Below are positions 51,060 to 62,084 of a stretch of 64,000 nucleotides of DNA, one piece after another. The position numbers were made by a program, and so were the translations under genes. The notes under the pieces are model-generated. The model had not been told where the DNA came from and did no database searches. It was given only the letters and a program-made list of their open reading frames with translations. The number at the start of each line of letters is the position of its first letter. Position 1 is the first letter of the stretch. Location: assembly GCA_035079385.1 (NCBI GenBank), contig JAVHKY010000012.1:3082501-3146500 (forward strand), in the 5' to 3' direction. Origin of the DNA: Aspidiotus rigidus. Its lineage: Eukaryota > Arthropoda > Insecta > Hemiptera > Diaspididae.

Positions 51060-51870
51060 GAGATTTTTTCACGTTTGAAAGGGTGTAAAAAAATTTAACC
51101 ATGCGATCTTCTTTTCACTTCGAATTTTATATTCATGGTTGCTTGAGTAACTATGGTAACCATAGAGAATTTCAACAGGAAGCCTGTTTTATGGGTGGTT
51201 ATACCGTCTGCCGACTGGATAGTCTAGCGGCTTAGTGCAAATTAGGAGATCAATCTTGCATTTCATGTTACAATCATGAAATTTGAATGAAAAATTTGAG
51301 CTATGGCCCCATGGTCCAAACCCCATAGGAGCCCCGTAATGGTGGGTTGCCTAACTGGAAGGTCTTCTGGCATATAAATGACCAAAATATTCCTTTTGGT
51401 TCGCTATTTATGCGGATTCATATGTAATATTCGGACCGCCAAATTATCGAAAAATTCTTCCGACATTTTAGGGGCGCCGAGGGGCTGATAATCCCTAAAA
51501 TAGTGATAAAATTGAAGTGACATACTTCAACATATTTTCACGAATATCCTTATGAAATTTTCCGTAGAATTTGTGAAAAATGCTAAAAAAATTTTCCGAC
51601 CGTTGAAAGGGGCCAGAGGCCTCCCCCCTTCAATTGAGAAAAAAATATTTTTTTTTTTGGAGAGATCTTAATGGGTTACGAAGTAGAATTTAGCGCGAAA
51701 TCCGAGAAAAATACTGAAAAAAACTCCTTGGGCCCTCCCACGGGGTTAAGAGGGCCACAAACCCTGAAAAGTGATGAAAAAATTTTGGCATTTTTTTTCA
51801 AGTTCAACAAATTCTTATGTAGAATTTACTGTAGAATTCGGAAAAAATAGAAAAAGACATGAAACATGTC
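51060..51870. repeat. Diverged repeat region downstream of the gene
   Basis: 51540-51860 repeats the block seen at 3075-3355 (GTAGAATTTA..GAAAAAATACTGAAAAAA..GGGCC..AAGAGGGCC). The part 51200-51300 contains GGATAGTCTAGCGGCTTAGT, faintly like a tRNA A box. No gene. Confidence 0.4.
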
Positions 51871-51879
51871 AAAAAAATT

Positions 51880-52295
51880 AGAAGCCATTGCAACAATTCC
51901 TTAGCTCGACCTCTCAGGTGGTGTGGAACTGAGTTGATAATCTTGTCATATAATTCAAATCGAAATTATCATTCTACATCTCCTCCTATCATACATAGCT
52001 CGAGAGTAGAAATTCTTCTAAGTCCCCCTTCTATCATATATAGCTCGGAAGTCACAATTCTTCCAAGTCCCCCTCCTATCATATATAGTTCGAGGCTCGA
52101 AATTCTTCTAAGTTCCCCTCCTATCATATATAGCTCGAAACTCGAAATTCTTCTAAGTCCCCCTCCTATCATATATAGCTCGAGACTTGAAATTCTTCTA
52201 AGTCCCGTAACCTAACCTAACCTGCGGACGCGGACGTTTTCTGAGGATGCAATCTCCTAACAAAATGGATAGCGGGATCCCCGCTAAAAAATCAT
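51880..52295. repeat. Composite repeat unit with (CCTAA)n, copy 2
   Basis: Same order as 48880-49310: CCATTGCA, CGACCTCTCAGGTGGTGTGG, five CATATATAGCTCGAG motifs, TAACCTAACCTAACCT (52208-52223), CGGACGCGGACGTTTTCTGA, AGCGGGATCCCCGCT. It has a shorter CCTAA tract than copy 1. The two copies lie 3 kb apart in direct orientation, flanking the last three exons. Confidence 0.8.
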
Positions 52296-52689
52296 GGAGG
52301 TCTCTCAGAGAGGCTAAGATGACTCAAACTCTCAAAACTCAAAATAAAAAATATGCGCTTTTAAAAAAATTCAAACGGATTCTTGTGTGAAATTTACCGT
52401 AGAATTCTGAATTAATCTGGGGGTTTGAGTCCTCTTACCCCCTTTCCAAGAACATTTTTACTATTTTTTTGTTGAAATTGAAAAAAATGACGACTTCCTT
52501 ACCGAAGTTGAACGAGGAACGCAAGAAACCTGTTCTATGAGACAAATTGGTTTTGGTATTGAGAATTTAAGCAAGCCTAGACCTAGTATAAGGCTAGTAC
52601 GTAGGAGGCCTAGATCTACCATAAATCTAGTATAAAATAGGAAGTCATCAGTGACCTGGACCTTTTTTAGGAACAAGAAAGAGGAATAC

Positions 52690-54195
52690 TCCGACGCGTG
52701 GAGTAAAACATGCAAACCGCAGAAAAAATGAAAAAACGACGAGCGCTTTCGGTTAAACAACCATCTTCGAGCCTGAAATGAAAGCAACTGACGAAAAAAA
52801 GAGACGAACGAGGTATTAAGATCGTCCAAACGAGAAATCACGGTGTGAGTCATAAACCAGCTCAATCAGGCCATCTTCCGGAATATACGAATTGAGTACA
52901 GTGATACCGTCAGTGTTGAGATGACGAATTATCTCTATATTCTCGAGGGCGATACGCTTACGGTAGGAATTCTCCTTATGGAGGAGCTTTTCGGATCCCT
53001 CGCGGAAGCTGTGGCCACTGTTTATTAAGTGATCGGCGAAAGCTGACTCCCTTAAGTGTCCCTTCTTCCAAGACTTCTGGTGCTCAGCTACTCGAACTTT
53101 CATTTGGCGGCTGGTCTCGCCAATATAAAAGTCTCCGCAATACTCACACTCCAACTTATACACACCACTCCTCTCATCAACAGGTATGGGGTCCTTCAGT
53201 CTCACAAACAACCTCGTGACTGTGGTAGGGTTGTAAAACGCGGGTTTGAAGCCAAACGGGCGAAAGGCCCGACCCAATTACAGGGAGAACTTCCCCAGGA
53301 AAGGGAAACTGATCCAACGCAAACGACGATCGCGGATCGTGTCTCGGAGGAGGGACGTGGTGGAATCCAGGAGGCCCCTCGTAACTTTCCTCCGAACCAT
53401 CACGTCGACATCGACATTGACCCCATTCACTCTGGCCAGGTGTTTTATTGTGATTAACTCTTTCTTGAAGGCAGACTGACTCAAAGGAATACAAGTCAGT
53501 CTGTGAACTAGGCTATGAAAAGCAGCCATCTTTTGAGCAACAGGACCGAACGAACCACCGTGGACTAAAACATCGGTCGTAGTATCTTTCCTGTAAATTC
53601 CAAACATATGGATACCGTCTATTATAGAGATCGATAAATCCAAAAAGTTATTGTAAAATACCCCTATTTCCAATGTAAATTTGATGGAAGGGTACCAGGA
53701 ATTGAGATACCTCAGAAACTCACCAGGGAGATCTGGGTGACCAGTGCAGGTACATAGAACGTCATCAACGTACCTGTGCCAATAATGAATATGATTAAGT
53801 AACACCTGGTTCGAGGAAAAGAGGTCCAGTTCAAACTTAGACATGAAGATTTCGGATATGAGAGAGCCTAGTGGTGATCCAATGGGGATACCTACTTCGT
53901 CAGGGAACTCGAAAAATTTCCCTTCAAATTTACAGTAGTTAGGGGACCAGCAAGTATTAAGAAGATCGAAGAATTCGTGAAGCTCATTATGAGGAATGTT
54001 GGTTTTGACGAGTAGCTCACCCATACGCTGGATAGCAGCAGCCTTAGGAATATTCGGGAACAAACCAACAACATCAAACGAGCAGATGGTCGTTCCCGGG
54101 GGAGACTGATCCAACGCAAACGGCGATCACGGATCGTGTCTCGGGGAGGGAGGTCGTGGAATCCAGGAGGCCCCTCGTAACTTTCCTCCGGAACT
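52690..54195 (-). mobile_element. PLE (family A), 5'-truncated, one stop from open
   Basis: The minus-strand frames 54114-53278 and 53277-52816 are separated only by an in-frame stop (TAA, 53278-53280). They carry SFDVVGLFPNIP, GIPIGSPLGSLISEIFMSK, YVDDVLCTC, the linker and GIY-YIG (GVYKLECEYC, FYIGETSRQMK) to IPEDGLIELVYDSHRD. The 5' end at about 54100 joins a second piece of the same family's linker (54100-54193). The hammerhead-like motif is at 52738-52772. Confidence 0.9.
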
Positions 54196-54239
54196 TAGAA
54201 ATATATAACTCAAGAGTTGCAATTTCAACAGGGAACCTG

Positions 54240-54930
54240 TTTTATGGGGGGCTTTTTGAGAAATTTGCTGAACTTATTCTTACACTGATTCCCTGCAATC
54301 CTTCTTCAACTTCGTTGAGGAAGCCGTTGTTTTTGATAGCGGATAAAGGCACAGTGAAGACATCAACCGGTTTTAATCTCCTTGTGACGTCATCAACCTC
54401 CGTGACTTCATTAAATTGTGACGTCATCAAGCTAGTAACGTCATGAAGATCTGTGACATAAATTGTCATAAACATGCCTTTTTTTTTCACAGAAACCAAG
54501 TATAATCTAGTTCACTGTATGCGAGGCACAATTTAAGGCTAGTACAGCCTAATATACTGCATACTAGGCCAGGGGAACTCAAGCTTGGACTTGCAGATTT
54601 CTGAATCAGGTCGAGGGTTTGAGGATTCCAAGCTTAAAGACGGGAGGGGAAGGGGCGAAGCCACCTAACATTAGTATGTATATTGTAGTATAGGTCTAGT
54701 TGAAGCCGAGTACAGACTAATATTAGTGTAGTCTGGCATATGCTAATTTCACGTGAAAAGAGAGAGATAAAAAAATCCTATGTATTTTTATATGGGTGGG
54801 TTAAAAATAGAAAAATTGTCCTGACGTCATTAATGAATGGCTGCTTAAGATTAATTGAAGCCTAAATTGAAGCTAGTATAGCCTGACTTATTGTATGCTA
54901 GGACAAGGAAGGTCGGATTCGCAGATTCCT
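54240..54930. repeat. Patchwork of dispersed motifs
   Basis: It holds the GGAACCTGTTTTATGGGG / CTTCGTTGAGGAAGCC motif (54230-54340), GTGACGTCATCAACCTCCGT-type runs, and CTAGTATAGCCTAATATACT blocks (54530-54570, 54700-54740, 54860-54905). No coding sequence. Confidence 0.5.
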
Positions 54931-54959
54931 GGATTAGGTCGAGGGTTCGAGATCAGCTT

Positions 54960-55204
54960 CGCGGATTTCCAATAGTGGGGTGCGATGCAGTTAAAGGTAT
55001 TAGAAATGTCAAAATAGTGAAAGAGATCGTGGATCAGAACTACTATGGATTCAATAACGAGTTCTACAGCCAGGGAAGACGACTAGTGATGGGATCACCG
55101 CTTTCACAGATATTCATGAATGACATAGAAAATAAGGGAAGGCAGCAAGTTCAGAAACTCGATCAAATACTGGGCTAGATACGTAGATAATATCCTAATT
55201 GTGT
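54960..55204 (+). mobile_element. RT fragment of a different PLE family
   Basis: IVKEIVDQNYYGFNNEFYSQ, then GRRLVMGSPLSQIFMNDIE and, after a frameshift, YWARYVDNILIV match PLE RT motifs B and C. The sequence differs clearly from families A and B. It is cut off at 55204, where LINE sequence begins. Confidence 0.65.
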
Positions 55205-55470
55205 AGTGCGGGTTGCCTATACATTTAACTTTGTTTCCTTCAACACTGGAATCGAACACTTTTGGGCATAACTTCAGTGTTGGAAGAATCTCTTCGGCAA
55301 ACCCCCTCTTCTACTCAGCAACCGCCAAGCTGCCGTGCTTCCAAGCACGCAACAAAACCACCTTAGATAACTGTTGGAGTCTTTTCATCTTCTTCTTTCT
55401 TCAGGGATGATCTTCCTCTTATTCTTCCTACACGTCTGGATGTGGAGAGTATACAGATGTTGAGTAGGCT
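55205..55470 (-). mobile_element. R1-like LINE 3' UTR, antisense
   Basis: The reverse complement follows 19090-19370 (ACTTCAGTGTTGGAAGAATC corresponds to the ACTTCAGTGAAGGAGGAATC strand there; AGCAACCGCCAAGCTGC). It sits between a PLE RT fragment and the 3'-truncated end of the next PLE. Confidence 0.75.
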
Positions 55471-55489
55471 AAACGAATACGTTCCTCAA

Positions 55490-57707
55490 GGAGGGTGATG
55501 CGCTTACGATAGGAATTCTCCTTATGGAGGAGCTTTTCGGTTCCCTCACGGAAGCTGTGGACACTGTTTATTAAACGATCAGCAAAAGCTGACTCCCCTA
55601 AGTGTCCCTTCTTCCAAGACTTCAGGTGCTCAGTTACTCTAACATTCATTTGGCGGCTGGTCTCACCAATATAAAAGCCTCCACAATCCCCACATTCCAA
55701 CTTGTAAACACCACTCCTCTCATCAACAGGTATGGGCTCCTTCAGTCTCACAAACAACCTCTTGACTTTGGTGGGGTTGTAAAACGCGGATCTGAAGCCA
55801 AACGGGTGGAGGGCTCGACCCAATTGGATGGAAAACTTCTCCAAGAAAGGGAGCCTGATCTAACGCAAACGGCGATCACGGATCGTGTCTCGGGGGAGGA
55901 AGGTGGTAAAATCAAGAAGACTCCTCGTAACTTTCCTCCGAACCACCACGTCAACATCGACATTGACCCCATTCACTCGGTCAGGTGTTTTATTGTGAGT
56001 AACTCTTTCTTGAAGGCAGACTGACTCAAAGGAATACGAGTCAGTCTGTGAACTAGGCTATTAAAAGCAGCCATCTTATGAGCAACAGGACCGAACGAAC
56101 CAACATCGGTCGTAGTATCTTTCCTGTAAATTCCAAACTCATGGATACCGTCTATTATAGAGATCGATAAATCCAAAAAGTTAATGGAAAATACCCCTAT
56201 TTCCAACGTAAATTTGATGGAAGGGTACCAGGAATTGAGATACCTCAGAAACTCACCAAGGAGATCTGGGGGACCAGTCCAGGTACATAGAACGTCATCA
56301 ACGTACCTGTGCCAATAGTGAATATGATTAGGTAATACCTGGTTCGAGGAAAAGAGGTCAAGTTCAAACTTGGACATGAAAATTTCGGAGATGAGAGAGC
56401 CTAAAGGTGATGCAATAGGGATTCCTACTTCATCAGGAAACTCGAAAAATTTTCCCTCAAATTTACAGTAGTTGGGGGACCAGCAAATATTCAGAAGATC
56501 GAAAAATTCCTGTAGCTCATTGTGAGGAATATTGGCTTTGACGAGTAGCTCATCCATACGCTGGATAGTAGCAGCCTTAGGAATATTCGTGACAAACCAA
56601 CAACATCAAACGAGCAAATGGTCATTCCCGGGGGAAGACTTACACCCTTCAGGACGTCTGTTAAGGAGGCCGAATTCAAGACCGAATGAGGGGGATTCAA
56701 AATCAATGCGATTTTCGAACCAACGGTCCAGGAATTTGGCAAGGAGGTAGGTGGGGGAGGAGACGAAAGAAACAACGGGTCGCATCGGGGTATTGTTCTT
56801 ATGCACTTTGGGCAGCCCGTAGAGGAGGGGGAGGGGTGTGGGGTTAGGAACAAGGAGAGCTTTTTTAAAGCAGGAGTTTTGATAATAGCCTCACTCCTGT
56901 TGATGACACTCCTAACTTCTTCAACGTGCTTAGGATAACTGAAATCCTGACTCTCTTTAGCACCACACTGCTGGAGGACTTCATGGACCTTATAAGAATA
57001 GGCCGACTTCTCCATCACCACAACAGCATTGCCTTTGTCAGCCTTAGTGATGATTAAATCTCCCTCTTTCATCTTCCTCTTCAAACCTTGAATCACTCCT
57101 CCCAATTTGTTACTCATGCGAGGGAGGGGGTTATTGCGGACTTTTTCGGCACAATTTTTCTGGGTATTAGAACGAGGACCAATTTTAACCGCAACATCCG
57201 CAACAACATTCGCCAGGGTTTCATCCTTCTTGAGGGGAGGTAAACTGAATTTCAAACCTTTCTCAGGGAGGGCAGTTTCGTCACTATTAAGCACTACCTG
57301 ACTATTATTTATGAGGGGGGATGGAATTTATGGGCGACAACACCGTTACTCACCCCTACCTCAACCACATCATCATTAACCTTCATTAGGGAGGACAACT
57401 TCTTATTTTTCTTCTCCTTTAAGTTCACCTCAAACTTCGGAGACTTTAAATTGACGTCCCGCATAAAGTAATCAAACTCAAGGGGGAGGAGCATACCAGA
57501 GAGTCTCGGATGGACCATAACGCTTAATCTAGTCGTAATATTAAATTTACCATGCCATCTTCGCAACTATGTTCTTATCCACTTCTCCCTCATATGATTT
57601 TCCAGTTTCTTAGTCGTAATCTTACAATCGGAATAAAACCGGAATTTAACGAACTTAGGCTTCAAATGCAAAACAAAACACCGACGAAGAAACCAAATAT
57701 GGAAGTA
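55490..57707 (-). mobile_element. Nearly full-length PLE (family A), frameshifted
   Basis: From its 5' end at 57707 (matching 14405 of the other long copy) the minus strand shows the N-terminal basic region (57566-57309), GDLIITKADKGNAVVVMEKS (near 57050), [18 protein letters not shown] with a frameshift (about 56800), SFDVVGL, PNIP, GIPIASPLGSLISEIFMSK, YVDDVLCTW, INFLDLSI and GIY-YIG (GVYKLECGDC, FYIGETSRQMN). It is truncated at 55490, losing the last 100 or so codons and the 3' tail. At least four frameshifts or stops. Confidence 0.9.
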
Positions 57708-58880
57708 GGGATCCCTATTGGATCACCTTTAGGCTCTCTCATCTCCGAAATTTTCATGTCTAAGTTTGAACTTGAGCTCTTTTCCTCGAACCAGGTGTTA
57801 CTTAATCATATTCACTATTGGTACAGGTACGTTGATGACGTTCTATGTACCTGGACTGGTCCCCCAGATCTCCTTGGTGAGTTTCTGAGGTATCTCAATT
57901 CCTGGTACCCTTCCATCAAATTTACGTTGGAAATAGGGGTATTTTCCATTAACTTTTTGGATTTATCGATCTCTATAATAGACGGTATCCATGAGTTTGG
58001 AATTTACAGGAAAGATACTACGACCGATGTTGGTTCGTTCGGTCCTGTTGCTCATAAGATGGCTGCTTTTAATAGCCTAGTTCACAGACTGACTCGTATT
58101 CCTTTGAGTCAGTCTGCCTTCAAGAAAGAGTTACTCACAATAAAACACCTGGGCGAGTGAATAGGGCCAATGTCGATGTTGACGTAGTGGTTCGGAGGAA
58201 AGTTATGAGGAGCCTTCTTGATTTCACCACCTCCCTCCCCCGAGACACGATCCGTGATTGCCGTTTGCGTTAGATCAGTCTTCCTTTCTTGGGGAAGTTC
58301 TCCCTCCAATTGGGTCGGGCCCTCCGCCCTTTTGGCTTCAGACCCGCGTTTTACAACCCTACCAAAGTCAAGAGGTTGTTTGTGAGACTGAAGGAGCCCA
58401 TACCTGTTGATGAGAGGAGTGGTGTTTACAAGTTGGAATGTGGGGATTGTGGAGGCTTTTATATTGGTGAGACCAGCCGCCAAATGAAAGTTAGAGTAGC
58501 TGAGCACCTGAAGTCTTGGAAGAAGGGACACTTAGGGGAGTCAGCTTTTGCTGATCATTTAATAAACAGTGTCCACAGTTTCCGTGAGGGATCCGAAAAG
58601 CTCCTCCATAAGGAGAATTCTTACCGTAAGCGCTCTGTCCTCGAGCATATAGAGATAATGCGTCATTTCAACACCGACGGTATCACTGTTCTCAACTCCG
58701 GAAGATGGCCTGATCGAACTGGTTTATGATTCACACCACGATTTCTCGTTTGGACAATCTTAATACCTTGCTCTTCTTTTCTGTTCGTCAGTTGCTTTCA
58801 TTTCAGGCTTGAAGATGATTTATTAACCGAAAGCGCTTGTCGTCTCATATTTTTTCTGCGGTTTGCATTGTTTACTCTCC
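57708..58880 (+). mobile_element. 5'-truncated PLE (family A), fused head-to-head to the previous copy
   Basis: It starts exactly at the 5' end of the minus-strand copy (57707/57708) with GIPIGSPLGSLISEIFMSK, then YVDDVLCTW, INFLDLSI, the linker and GIY-YIG. The endonuclease frame 58289-58729 is open. The 3' end carries the hammerhead-like motif at 58806-58841. A stop after the linker (58158) and a missing piece near 58695 inactivate it. Confidence 0.9.
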
Positions 58881-58889
58881 TTTCGGAGT

Positions 58890-59115
58890 ATTCGTCCCTT
58901 CGTGTTCATCTTGAGTAGGCCATAGCGCGGTTCTGCATTCGCCTATTCTATTCCTGGTACTTTTTCTTTTTGATGACGGTGTTGCAGGTGCAGACCCGTG
59001 GTTCCATGCTTCTTTGGGACTTGGAGTGGTGGATATCAGGCTGTTCGGAGCAAGCGCTTCATATAGGTACCTCGATCTCTTGAAGAGACCGACTAAGCTT
59101 GTTCCGCTCATTACT
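58890..59115 (-). mobile_element. R1-like LINE C-terminal fragment, antisense
   Basis: The minus strand reads NELSRSLQEIEV, then EQPDIHHSKS-like sequence and EAWNHGS. It matches 18890-19080 with more divergence. It directly follows the PLE 3' end, tail to tail. Confidence 0.7.
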
Positions 59116-60189
59116 GTCTACGACCGATTTTATATCAGTCAATATAATTTATTCCTTATGAATAGCCAGTACTTCATACTAAGTGCCTTGTAGGCGTATC
59201 AGATACTCTGCGCACCACGTACTATTCATCGATAAAATATGTCGCAATTAAATTTCTCCGTGCTTCTTGTTACAACAACAACCGTTTGGTAATGACAATA
59301 GAGTCCGTAATGTATGAGCAGGTAAATTACTCATCTGTAGATAACACGCACGTGTTCTTAGTCAACACTAAAGTACCGCATAATCAACGAAGGAGCTCAA
59401 TTTCACAGGCACGAGCGAGAGTGATCTTTATTTGGAAAAGCGAAAAGTAAACAGGAATTAACTAGTGTCAGGAAGCGAATTACCAGCTTGTAATTCTTCC
59501 TACTTCTGGAAATTCATCATCTTCTCGTGTTGACACATCTCGTGTTACATATCTGCTTACAAATAGGCGTCGCGCAATTACGTCGGCTCGTAAGCGTGAC
59601 CACGGTTTAGATATGCGCCTCCAGGTACTTCGCCAACGGTACCTACATCATATTAGTGACAAAATTGGGTACGTTAATAAATGACTCCAAATTCCTCAGA
59701 AATTTTCGCGCGTCTCTAGGTACTTTTAAAGATGTATCTCGAGTCCGCATTTACGGTATACCACCTCTCAATTGATCAGTCTTCATCGTTATCCATTCCT
59801 GTCTCTCTTTTTCTGCCGTGGTTGCCAGTTAATCCAAGAACGTGCGCTGCCGACGGTTGGAAATTAATTAAAACGAGGTTTTGTCAGGGCGTTCCGCTAC
59901 ATTTTCCACATAATGCTGTAGGTTTATTTGTTTTCCACTCTATCGATAGCACGCCTAGCGTTGTGCAGATAAAGTGAAAGGTCTTTTAAGTAAAAGTGTC
60001 TGCTGACAAGACTCGCAGTTTTGATTCTGCATCGGTTTTGTGCTCGTGGTCATCCGAAGTGTGCATGTGTCGTGCGCTCCGGAACAACGCGACGCGACGA
60101 ATACGATTTCGTAAAATTTCGTCGAAATGTTTTCAAAGCAAATTTCGCAACCCCGAGTGAATGAATGCTTTTGTTAAATCTGTTGAAAA
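59116..60189 (+). promoter_or_regulatory. 5' region and UTR of the downstream secreted-protein gene
   Basis: This stretch is free of the repeat motifs that fill the rest of the window. From about 59740 it becomes less AT-rich, and the last 200 bp before the ATG at 60190 (CGACGCGACGAATACGATTT, TGTTAAATCTGTTGAAAAATG) look like a leader. No TATA box or initiator was assigned; the start site is unknown. Confidence 0.35.
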
Positions 60190-60651
60190 ATGAAAAAATT
60201 ACTTAAAAATTTCCGAATATGGAATTTGTGCGTGATATTTATCGTATCGATATTATGTTTGCGTGCATGTTGCGTTTCGGGTGCCGCGTCCTCCGATTAC
60301 CATAAAGGCGATCGTGAGGAGCCCATAAAGGCCGAGCAAAATGGCAAAAGTCGAACTCTCGACGCCGTCGTAGATCTCGAAGAAGAAAAAGTGCGCAGTT
60401 ACGTCAGCGACCAAGAAAATCCCAAAGAGATACCGACCAAACTTAAAATAAACGGAGATTTGGCCACCCCGTCTCCGAACTCGAATATCAAATTGGGTTT
60501 CGTGCCCAGGCAAACGTACGTTCAAGTTCGACGTTACGATACAGAAGTGCATTTACCTCGTAGTGCAGCCGTCGCCGAGGCTGAAACTCCAGAAGACGTT
60601 TTAAATGCGCCGCGTTTAAGGGAGGTCGTCTCCCATACGAAAAAACAAGAA
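60190..60651 (+). CDS. First coding exon of an unidentified secreted protein
   Basis: An ATG at 60190 in a good context (GAAAAATG) opens 154 codons ending at CAAGAA|gtgagt (phase 0). The N-terminus MKKLLKNFRIWNLCVIFIVS is followed by more hydrophobic residues and a small-residue cleavage area (VSGAASS), so a signal peptide is likely. The rest is polar with a conserved-looking stretch LGFVPRQTYVQVRRYDTEVH then LPRSAAVAEAETPEDVLNAP. I do not recognise the family. Codon use is balanced, as in the Spätzle-like exons, and the frame stops soon after the donor, as expected for an intron. Later exons lie beyond the window or in its last 3 kb unseen. Confidence 0.75.
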
Positions 60652-61160
60652 GTGAGTGTATTGTCTTTGATTGTTATGCTAATAACGGGGGTTTAATGAC
60701 CGGCGAAACTGTCAAGTGGTACGTTGATTGCAGTTAATTGCGAATAAAGGCCGTGGAACGAGTTATAGAAGGTCGTCACAGTTCGCGTGCTAATATTTTG
60801 TGTGCATAGTATTTATTGTAACATACCTCGCTGCGCATTAGTAATGAGAGGTGACAATTGAGGATTGAAGCGAAAATCGAAAAACTCATCTTTTCGTGTA
60901 TCATCCGAGACAATCGGACGCTCTTTCGACCTGATTCTTTGAGATCGTTTTTAAATCAAAGAGAGAAATCTTGAATATTGACCATAACTTTTCAAAAACG
61001 AGACTGGATCTATAAATGAAACAGCATGGTCTAAAGGCTAAAGCAGAAAATTCTTTGAGGCATTGTGTAAATTGAAAAATTATTGATTAATGTTAAAAAA
61101 AAGCAATATCTCGATAGTAAAAATTGAATAACGTGTGGACGATAAGAAAGTATTGTAATT
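60652..61160. other. Start of intron 1 of the downstream gene
   Basis: Ordinary AT-rich sequence after the gtgagt donor. No element or further exon was recognised. Confidence 0.45.
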
Positions 61161-61164
61161 TTTT

Positions 61165-61370
61165 CCTTTAGCGGGGAACCCGCTATTCCCTTTGTTGGGG
61201 GAAGGGGACCTGGAAAAATGATGGCTTCCCGAACGAAGTTGAACGAGGAACGCAGGGAACCTTTTCTAAGTCCCCCTCTCATCATGTATAGCTTGGAGGT
61301 CGAAATTTTTTCGAGACCTTCTCCTGTCATATATAGCTCGAGAGTCGAAATTTTTCCAAGTCTTTTTTTT
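61165..61370. repeat. Dispersed motif cluster
   Basis: AGCGGGGAACCCGCT palindrome (61170-61184), the GAACGAGGAACGCAGGGAAC motif (61240-61260) and two CATATATAGCTCGAG-type motifs (61280-61355) in the order seen elsewhere. All three motif families therefore travel together. Confidence 0.7.
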
Positions 61371-61714
61371 TTTTTGGTAGCTTTGTCACAAAAATGTTAT
61401 CATGTTCACAAGTTGACGTATATTTTTATCAACATTGACGTTCTGACCTACCCATAGATGTTCAATATTTTACGTGAAAACCTTCTTCTGTTAGCTGGCA
61501 TTCCACCCTTCATAGCGGACGACTATGTATTCCCCTTTTTAAATTTGCTTCTTATGAATGGATTAGTGCACAACGGCTCTTCAAGTAACGCACCGACAAC
61601 AGCAATTTGTGAGAAAAATTTGGAGTAAGCGCGGGAAGTGAGAGCAATACTGAAGCTTGACCATTCGTCTCTCCTCGGGTTAATTATATCATGATCGTCG
61701 TCGGTGTCGACGAG

Positions 61715-61965
61715 GTTCAACTGGACTCAGATGTGTCGATTAACTTCCGTCTGGATTTTCCAACGCTCCTTTTCTCTATTGGTTCACATTGTAGTACCAT
61801 TTTGGGTGATTTGGTAACGTGGGCCAATCCCCATTTTCCCCTGTGGGTCTTGAATTTTCGGATTATTGGTGTCACTCCCAGTGATTCTTCGATTTCCTTG
61901 ACTCTTTTCCTATCCATCACCCAACAGTGTGACATCGGCTCTGTTCTTCTCATGAATCTCATTTA
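61715..61965 (-). mobile_element. Possible LINE C-terminal relic
   Basis: The minus strand encodes KWGLAHVTKSPKMVLQCEPI, then EKRSVGKSRRKLID, which resembles the RW-GHV-R...GKRSxGRPxxRW end of RTE/I-type LINE proteins. It is short and isolated, and no RT is present. Confidence 0.4.
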
Positions 61966-62084
61966 TCCAGCGGTTATTCTGCGTTTATTCGCTCTAATGC
62001 GGAACCTGTTCTACGGAGGGACTTTTTGGAAATTTTGGCGTCTTCCCGTCTGTTGTTCCGCAAAAACTGACCTATCGTAAAATA

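Noticed and set aside
51215..51300. tRNA-derived SINE suggested by GGATAGTCTAGCGGCTTAGT
   Set aside because: Only an A-box-like string is visible. No B box or tail was found and no second copy was seen in the window.
61691..62080. 129-codon plus-strand ORF
   Set aside because: It overlaps the better-supported minus-strand LINE-like frame (KRSVGKSRRKLID) and has no recognisable feature.
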